Origin: JBBPXY01 sp038200435 | GTDB lineage: Bacteria > Actinomycetota > Thermoleophilia > Solirubrobacterales > Solirubrobacteraceae | Length of the DNA: 11,138 bases | Direction: 5' to 3' | Assembly (NCBI GenBank): GCA_038200435.1 | Contig: JBBPXY010000030.1 | Location: forward strand, 1-11,138 | In this document: in pieces, positions 8,152-11,138 of the stretch | How positions within the stretch are numbered: the first letter of the stretch is position 1 | How the letters are laid out: the number at the start of each line of letters is the position of its first letter | Made by a program: the position numbers and the translations under genes | The notes under the pieces: generated by a model | What the model was told of the DNA's origin: nothing | Databases searched by the model: none | Seen by the model: only the letters and a program-made list of their open reading frames with translations

Positions 8152-8760
8152 TCAGTAACGCTGCAGCAAGAACCGCCGCGCGGGCGGGCGGCGGAAGTTC
8201 GACTGCGCGAGCGCGGCATTCACCGACACGAGGCCGATCTCGGCCACGGTATTCACGGCGCCGAGCGCATTCATCGCGCGCTTGGCGCGCGTCGCGCTGT
8301 CGGTTGCCTCGGGCGCCGCATGCGAGCCATTGGCGGCGAGCGGTACTCCCCCGCCCGGCGCCCGCTTGGCGAAGCGCACGCCGAGGACGGCGCTCCCCAG
8401 GCCGCTGACGGCAACGGCGCCGACCATCACGTCCTTCGCGCGTGCCAGCGTGCGCTCGCGCGGGGACAGGTAGCGGTCACGGGCCTCACCGGCGCGGGCG
8501 CCGCCCCACCCGGCGAGGACGGCGACCAGCGAGACCGAGTTGACCGTGCCGTAGCGTCGCCACGCGGTGGAGACGACGCGGCCGCGCTCGCCGTGATCGG
8601 AGATCTCGGCGACGGCCGGATGCAGGGCAAGCCGTCCGAAGAGGTTGCCGCCGAGCAAGCCCGCCATGCCCAGATCGTGGGCGGCGCGGCCCGCCTGGGA
8701 AAGGAGATCGGATGAGGGAGTCAGCGGCGGCACGGTCGAAGACTGCCCGGAAGGTCGCAC
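8152..8760 (-). CDS. Four-helix membrane protein of unknown function
   Basis: I do not recognise this family. From the GTG at 8760 it is 202 residues long, with four hydrophobic stretches at about 30-46 (GMAGLLGGNLFGRLAL), 72-87, 111-129 (VMVGAVAVSGLGSAVLGV) and 164-184 (NALGAVNTVAEIGLVSV). Charged segments lie between them: DHGERGRVVSTAWRRYG (55-71) and a loop with SPRERTLARAKD (99-110). The repeated helix-plus-Arg pattern suggests a small integral membrane protein, possibly with internal two-fold similarity. The open frame extends up to 8841, but a strong ribosome-binding site (8767-8772) points to GTG at 8760; the longer form would overlap the divergent promoter and methyltransferase gene. 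Its stop abuts the start of the secreted glycoside hydrolase, so the two form an operon. No catalytic motif is visible. Confidence 0.72.
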   Translation of the reverse strand: MRPSGQSSTVPPLTPSSDLLSQAGRAAHDLGMAGLLGGNLFGRLALHPAVAEISDHGERGRVVSTAWRRYGTVNSVSLVAVLAGWGGARAGEARDRYLSPRERTLARAKDVMVGAVAVSGLGSAVLGVRFAKRAPGGGVPLAANGSHAAPEATDSATRAKRAMNALGAVNTVAEIGLVSVNAALAQSNFRRPPARRFLLQRY

Positions 8761-8766
8761 GCCGAA

Positions 8767-8772
8767 CCTCCC
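8767..8772 (-). promoter_or_regulatory. Shine-Dalgarno site deciding the membrane-protein start
   Basis: On the minus strand this reads GGGAGG, six bases before the GTG at 8760. No other start candidate in this frame (ATG at 8790, ATG at 8841) has a comparable site, so it sets the start of the membrane-protein gene. Confidence 0.65.
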
Positions 8773-8803
8773 TTCGCACCCGAACGTCATCACGTACGTC
8801 TGT

Positions 8804-8813
8804 ATGTTATACT
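8804..8813. promoter_or_regulatory. Overlapping divergent -10 elements; leaderless promoter for the methyltransferase
   Basis: On the plus strand TATACT (8808-8813) ends six bases before the ATG at 8820, so transcription would begin at or next to the start codon, the usual geometry of leaderless actinobacterial mRNAs; no good ribosome-binding site precedes that ATG. On the minus strand TAACAT (8809-8804) overlaps it and would give a leader of about 36 bases containing the GGGAGG site. No convincing -35 element is seen for either. The inverted repeat GTAT-GTT-ATAC (8802-8812) and the palindrome ACGTACGT (8792-8799) lie within the same 25 bases and could be operator sequences. Confidence 0.55.
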
Positions 8814-8819
8814 GGACGC

Positions 8820-9587
8820 ATGGCGAGCGACCGATCGGCACCGAACGAGTGGGATGCCGTGACCTACGACCGCTTGGCCGACGCCCAGGAGCAGCAGGGC
8901 CGGGCGGTGCTCGACCGCCTGACGCTCCGAGGTGACGAGCGCGCGCTCGACGCGGGCTGCGGTACGGGCCGCGTCACCCGGTGGCTGGTCGAGCGCTTGC
9001 CCCGCGGGAAGGTGGTCGCAGTCGACCGCTCGCCGGCCATGGTGCGCGAAGCGCAGGCGCGGCTCGGAGACGAAGTCGAGGTGTTCGTCTGCGATCTGGC
9101 CGAGCTGCGTCTCGACCGCCCGGTCGACGTCGTTCTCTCGACGGCGACGTTCCACTGGATCCCCGATCACGGGAACCTCTTCGCCCGTGTGCGCGAGGCG
9201 CTCGTCCGCGGCGGCCGGCTCGAGGCGCAGTGCGGCGGGGAAGGCAACATCGCGCGTGTCGAGGCGATCATCGCGGGGCTCGCGAAGGGCGATCCCTGGC
9301 GCGAGCACTTCTCGCGCTGGCCCGGGCCGTGGAACTTCGCCTCACCGGCCGAGACCGCCACGCGCCTCGAGGCCGCGGGATTCCGCGATGTCTCCTGCTG
9401 GCTCGAGGACTGGCCCGTGCGCTCTGATGATCCGCGGACGCTCCTTGAGAAGGTCATCCTCGGCGCCCACCTCGAGCGGCTTCCGGCCGACTTGCGCGGC
9501 CGCTTCACCGACGCCGTGTTCGACTCCCTCGCCGAGCCCGTGGTCTACGACTACGTGCGGCTCAATTTGTCGGCGGTCGCGTCGTAG
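8820..9587 (+). CDS. Class I SAM-dependent methyltransferase, trans-aconitate methyltransferase-like
   Basis: This 255-residue soluble protein has a Rossmann-type SAM-binding fold. Motif I is ALDAGCGTGRVT (42-53), the acidic ribose-binding residue is D69 in VVAVDRSPAMV (65-75), and the motif after strand 4 is VVLSTATFHWIPDHGNLF (104-121), followed by LVRGGRLEAQCGG (128-140). The HWIPDH segment and the length match Tam-like enzymes (E. coli Tam is about 252 residues), but many actinobacterial relatives have unknown substrates, so trans-aconitate is only a possibility. The ATG at 8820 is chosen because a -10 element ends six bases before it, implying a leaderless transcript; the open frame upstream to 8712 overlaps the promoter and the divergent gene. 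The M20 peptidase gene starts two bases after its stop codon ends, so the two are probably cotranscribed. Confidence 0.88.
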   Translation: MASDRSAPNEWDAVTYDRLADAQEQQGRAVLDRLTLRGDERALDAGCGTGRVTRWLVERLPRGKVVAVDRSPAMVREAQARLGDEVEVFVCDLAELRLDRPVDVVLSTATFHWIPDHGNLFARVREALVRGGRLEAQCGGEGNIARVEAIIAGLAKGDPWREHFSRWPGPWNFASPAETATRLEAAGFRDVSCWLEDWPVRSDDPRTLLEKVILGAHLERLPADLRGRFTDAVFDSLAEPVVYDYVRLNLSAVAS

Positions 9588-9588
9588 A

Positions 9589-10749
9589 GTGAGTCGCTTG
9601 GAGCCCGAGGCGCGCACCGACGCCTGGGTCGCGCGAGCCGCGGCCGATATCGCGGCGCGGGCCCGGCGCGACCTCGAGGCGCTGGTTGCCGTCTCCTCGC
9701 CTTCAGGGGACATCCCGGGTGCCGAAGAGGCCGTGGCCGTGGCTTCCGCGCTGCTGCCGCCCGAGGCCGTGCGCGAGCGGCTCCCCTGCTCCTCGCCCGG
9801 GCACGCGCCCGACATGCTCGCCCGTCTGACGGGTACCGGAGCACGCCGCGTCCTCCTGCTCGGTCACCTGGACACGGTCGTCGCGCACGCCGGGCACAAG
9901 CCTCTCACCGATAGGAACGGACGTCTCGAGGGCTCCGGCACCGCCGACATGAAGGGCGGCGACGTGCTCGCCCTCGGCGCGCTACGCGCGCTCACCGGAC
10001 GGCGCGAGGACTTCGCCGAGGTCGCGCTGCTACTCGTCGTCGACGAGGAGTGGCGTACACAGCCCTTCCACCACAGTCCGCGCTTTGCCGGGTGGGACGC
10101 CTGCCTCTGCTTCGAGGCGGGCGAGCGCGGGCCGCGAGAGGGGGAGGAGGGGGTGGTCGTCAAGCGCAAGGCGGCAGGCACGCTGCGCGTCAGGGCTCGG
10201 GGTACGGCGTCGCACTCTGGCTCGGCGCCCGACAAGGGCCGTAATGCGCTCCTCGCCCTGGCCGAGGCGGCGAAGGTCGTCGCCGCGCGTCACGATCCAT
10301 CCGGATCCGATCACCTCACGGCGGTCCCGACCATCCTGCGCTCCGGTGAGGCGTTCAACGTCGTGCCGGCCTCCGGCGAGCTCTTCTGCGACCTGCGTGC
10401 AGACGACGCGGAGGCCTTCGCCCCCGTGCGCGGGGCAGTCCCGGCCGAGGTGGGGGGCGCACAGCTCTCCTCCGAGCTGATCAGGGTCTGGCCGGGGATG
10501 GACGCGCGTGCGAGCACTGCCGGACTACTGGAAGCCGCCTTCGCGCGGCTCGGACGCCCGATCGTGGGGATGGAACGCGGCGGCGCCAGCGACGCGAGCC
10601 ACCTCGCGTCGGTCATCGCGCTGACGGTCGACGGGCTGGGTCCGCGCGGCGGCGGAGCACACACGCCGGAGGAGTTCGTGCGGTCGGCCACGCTCGAGCC
10701 GCGAGCGGCGGTGGCGCTCGCGGTGCTGGCGGCTGCGCTGGAGGACTAG
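9589..10749 (+). CDS. M20 family metallopeptidase, carboxypeptidase G2-like
   Basis: This 386-residue protein is a probable di-zinc exopeptidase or amidohydrolase of the M20/ArgE/CPG2 group. Metal ligands and catalytic residues appear intact: H93 and D95 in LGHLDTVV (91-98), D120 in GTADMKGGD (117-125), E153 (general base) and E154 in VDEEW (151-155), E176 in CFEAG (174-178) and H358 in GGAHTPEEF (355-363). The inserted dimerisation domain (about 188-300) carries GTASHSGSAPDKGRNAL (205-221) with H209, the histidine that contacts substrate across the dimer. No signal peptide is present, so it is likely cytoplasmic. The GTG at 9589 follows the methyltransferase stop after a single base; TTG at 9598 is an alternative. 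No ribosome-binding site is seen, consistent with translational coupling. Substrate is unknown; N-acyl amino acids or small peptides are typical for the family. Confidence 0.9.
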   Translation: MSRLEPEARTDAWVARAAADIAARARRDLEALVAVSSPSGDIPGAEEAVAVASALLPPEAVRERLPCSSPGHAPDMLARLTGTGARRVLLLGHLDTVVAHAGHKPLTDRNGRLEGSGTADMKGGDVLALGALRALTGRREDFAEVALLLVVDEEWRTQPFHHSPRFAGWDACLCFEAGERGPREGEEGVVVKRKAAGTLRVRARGTASHSGSAPDKGRNALLALAEAAKVVAARHDPSGSDHLTAVPTILRSGEAFNVVPASGELFCDLRADDAEAFAPVRGAVPAEVGGAQLSSELIRVWPGMDARASTAGLLEAAFARLGRPIVGMERGGASDASHLASVIALTVDGLGPRGGGAHTPEEFVRSATLEPRAAVALAVLAAALED

Positions 10750-10773
10750 GGCCCGTCTCGTAAACCGGGGCCC
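10749..10773 (+). terminator. Weak candidate hairpin after the peptidase gene
   Basis: GGGCCC at 10749-10754 can pair with GGGCCC at 10768-10773, leaving a 13-base loop. It begins at the last base of the stop codon, the right place for a terminator, but there is no T-run and each hexamer is self-complementary. Confidence 0.25.
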
Positions 10774-10812
10774 GACGGTCCGGTGAACGGATCTTCGCAG
10801 GAGAGAATCAGT

Positions 10813-10932
10813 CGACCATTTCTGTCCACGAGATCCCCCGCACGGTGGCCGTGGACACAAATGTGCCTATACCGACCAGTTCTGTCCACGGACTGCCGTG
10901 ACTGCCACTTGTGGACAGAAATGTGCGGTCTC
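10813..10932. repeat. Two 60-bp-phased inverted-repeat units (TTCTGTCCAC / GTGGACA arms)
   Basis: This non-coding stretch holds four copies of one motif. Left arms lie at 10813-10830 and 10873-10890 (CGACCA, one variable base, then TTCTGTCCACG). Right arms lie at 10851-10865 and 10911-10925 (GTGGACA, one variable base, AAATGTG). Left and right arms are reverse complements, so each unit forms a 13-14 bp stem with one mismatch around a centre of about 20 bases. The units are offset by exactly 60 bases, yet their centres are almost unrelated while the arms agree. The arms may be binding sites for a transposase or regulator; clustered motifs of this kind occur at IS21-family ends, which is my leading but unproven guess. 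The rest of 10750-11002 shows no gene; short open frames across it only reflect the 60-base period. Confidence 0.7.
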
Positions 10933-11030
10933 CCGCCGCCTTCCCAAGACTCCGTCGCTCGGCGACGCGAGAGGCCAAGGCGAAGAGCGGCCGCCGACTA
11001 GGTGTAGTTCCTAGGAGCGTTGGTCCGTAG

Positions 11031-11096
11031 TCATCCGGTGCCCCTTGAAGGCTGGTTGGTGTCGAAGCCACCAGTCTCAAGGAGGACACCGGATGA
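11031..11096 (+). promoter_or_regulatory. Long hairpin sequestering the transposase ribosome-binding site and start codon
   Basis: Bases 11031-11040 (TCATCCGGTG) pair perfectly with 11087-11096 (CACCGGATGA), which includes the ATG at 11093-11095. Bases 11043-11048 (CCTTGA) pair with 11077-11082 (TCAAGG), and 11041-11042 can pair with the GG of the ribosome-binding site at 11084-11085. An inner stem, CTGG-TGG (11052-11059, one bulged T) with CCACCAG (11068-11074), closes an eight-base loop. The site AAGGAGG (11079-11085) and the start codon are thus both buried in a stem of about 25 pairs. In IS10 and IS50, comparable structures block transposase translation from read-through transcripts; the same role is inferred here. 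Confidence 0.65.
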
Positions 11097-11138
11097 AGTT
11101 GCACGCTAACGCGAGGACCTGTCCGAAGAGCAGGCAGC
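11093..11138 (+). CDS. IS481-family transposase, 3'-truncated by the window end
   Basis: Only the first 15 codons are visible: MKLHANARTCPKSRQ. The HxNARxxPxxR pattern is characteristic of the N-terminus of IS481-type DDE transposases, ahead of the helix-turn-helix domain. The ATG at 11093 has a strong ribosome-binding site, AAGGAGG at 11079-11085, seven bases upstream, but that site lies inside a long hairpin. The catalytic domain is outside the window, so whether the gene is intact cannot be judged. Confidence 0.72.
   Translation, partial: MKLHANARTCPKSRQ

Larger units (their letters stand above)
11003..11138 (+). mobile_element. Left end of an IS481-family insertion sequence, cut by the window end
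   Basis: A transposase start typical of IS481 lies at 11093, and the proposed element begins with TGT at 11003, as IS481 ends do. The six bases before it (10997-11002, ACTAGG) match the NCTAGN target described for IS481. A hairpin-rich leader of 90 bases separates the tip from the transposase start. The right end, the second inverted repeat and the other copy of the target duplication lie outside the window, so the exact boundary is inferred. Confidence 0.6.

Noticed and set aside
8761..8841. The longer N-terminus of the membrane protein starting at ATG 8841 or ATG 8790
   Set aside because: These starts lack ribosome-binding sites, and the first would read through the divergent promoter into the methyltransferase start; the GTG at 8760 has GGGAGG at ideal spacing.
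10813..10932. A CRISPR array
   Set aside because: Only two units, the conserved parts are inverted arms rather than one direct repeat, and no cas gene is nearby.
10783..11104. Short open frames on both strands across the repeat region
   Set aside because: Their protein repeats simply mirror the 60-base DNA period, and no ribosome-binding site or domain is visible.

Overview
The window is GC-rich DNA throughout, with many GTG starts, short intergenic gaps and at least one promoter of the leaderless type. Together with the gene families this points to a high-GC actinomycete. The mix of a deacetylase/glycosyltransferase fusion, GT-C membrane glycosyltransferases and a secreted glycoside hydrolase fits Thermoleophilia (Solirubrobacterales-like), but that placement is an inference from family content, not from a marker gene.

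Layout. Plus strand, 2-6522: a 5'-truncated NodB-like deacetylase fused to a processive GT2 synthase; an Ohr-type organic hydroperoxide reductase (2102-2539); two consecutive GT-C fold membrane glycosyltransferases (2683-4152 and 4158-5723); and a double-hotdog thioesterase (5741-6522) broken by a one-base frameshift near 6104-6112. A gap with several inverted repeats (6523-6732) separates this block from convergent genes. Minus strand, 8760-6733: a four-helix membrane protein of unknown function followed, with no gap, by a secreted clan GH-A glycoside hydrolase resembling GH17. A compact divergent promoter at about 8804-8813 separates that pair from the plus-strand pair 8820-10749, a Tam-like SAM methyltransferase and an M20 metallopeptidase, which are one base apart. 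From 10750 the DNA changes character: two 60-bp units with conserved inverted arms and divergent centres, then the left end of an IS481-family element whose transposase is cut by the window end.

How the genes may work together. The synthase fusion, the GT-C pair and the secreted hydrolase are all envelope or exopolysaccharide functions, so the region looks like a loosely organised cell-surface carbohydrate neighbourhood with housekeeping genes (Ohr, thioesterase, methyltransferase, peptidase) between them. I see no defence system, CRISPR array, tRNA, rRNA or prophage.

The most unusual signals are in the last 350 bases. A long hairpin covers both the ribosome-binding site and the start codon of the IS481-type transposase. 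Next to it lies the 60-bp-phased pair of inverted repeats, whose origin I cannot name with certainty. No convincing wholly new multi-gene system is visible.
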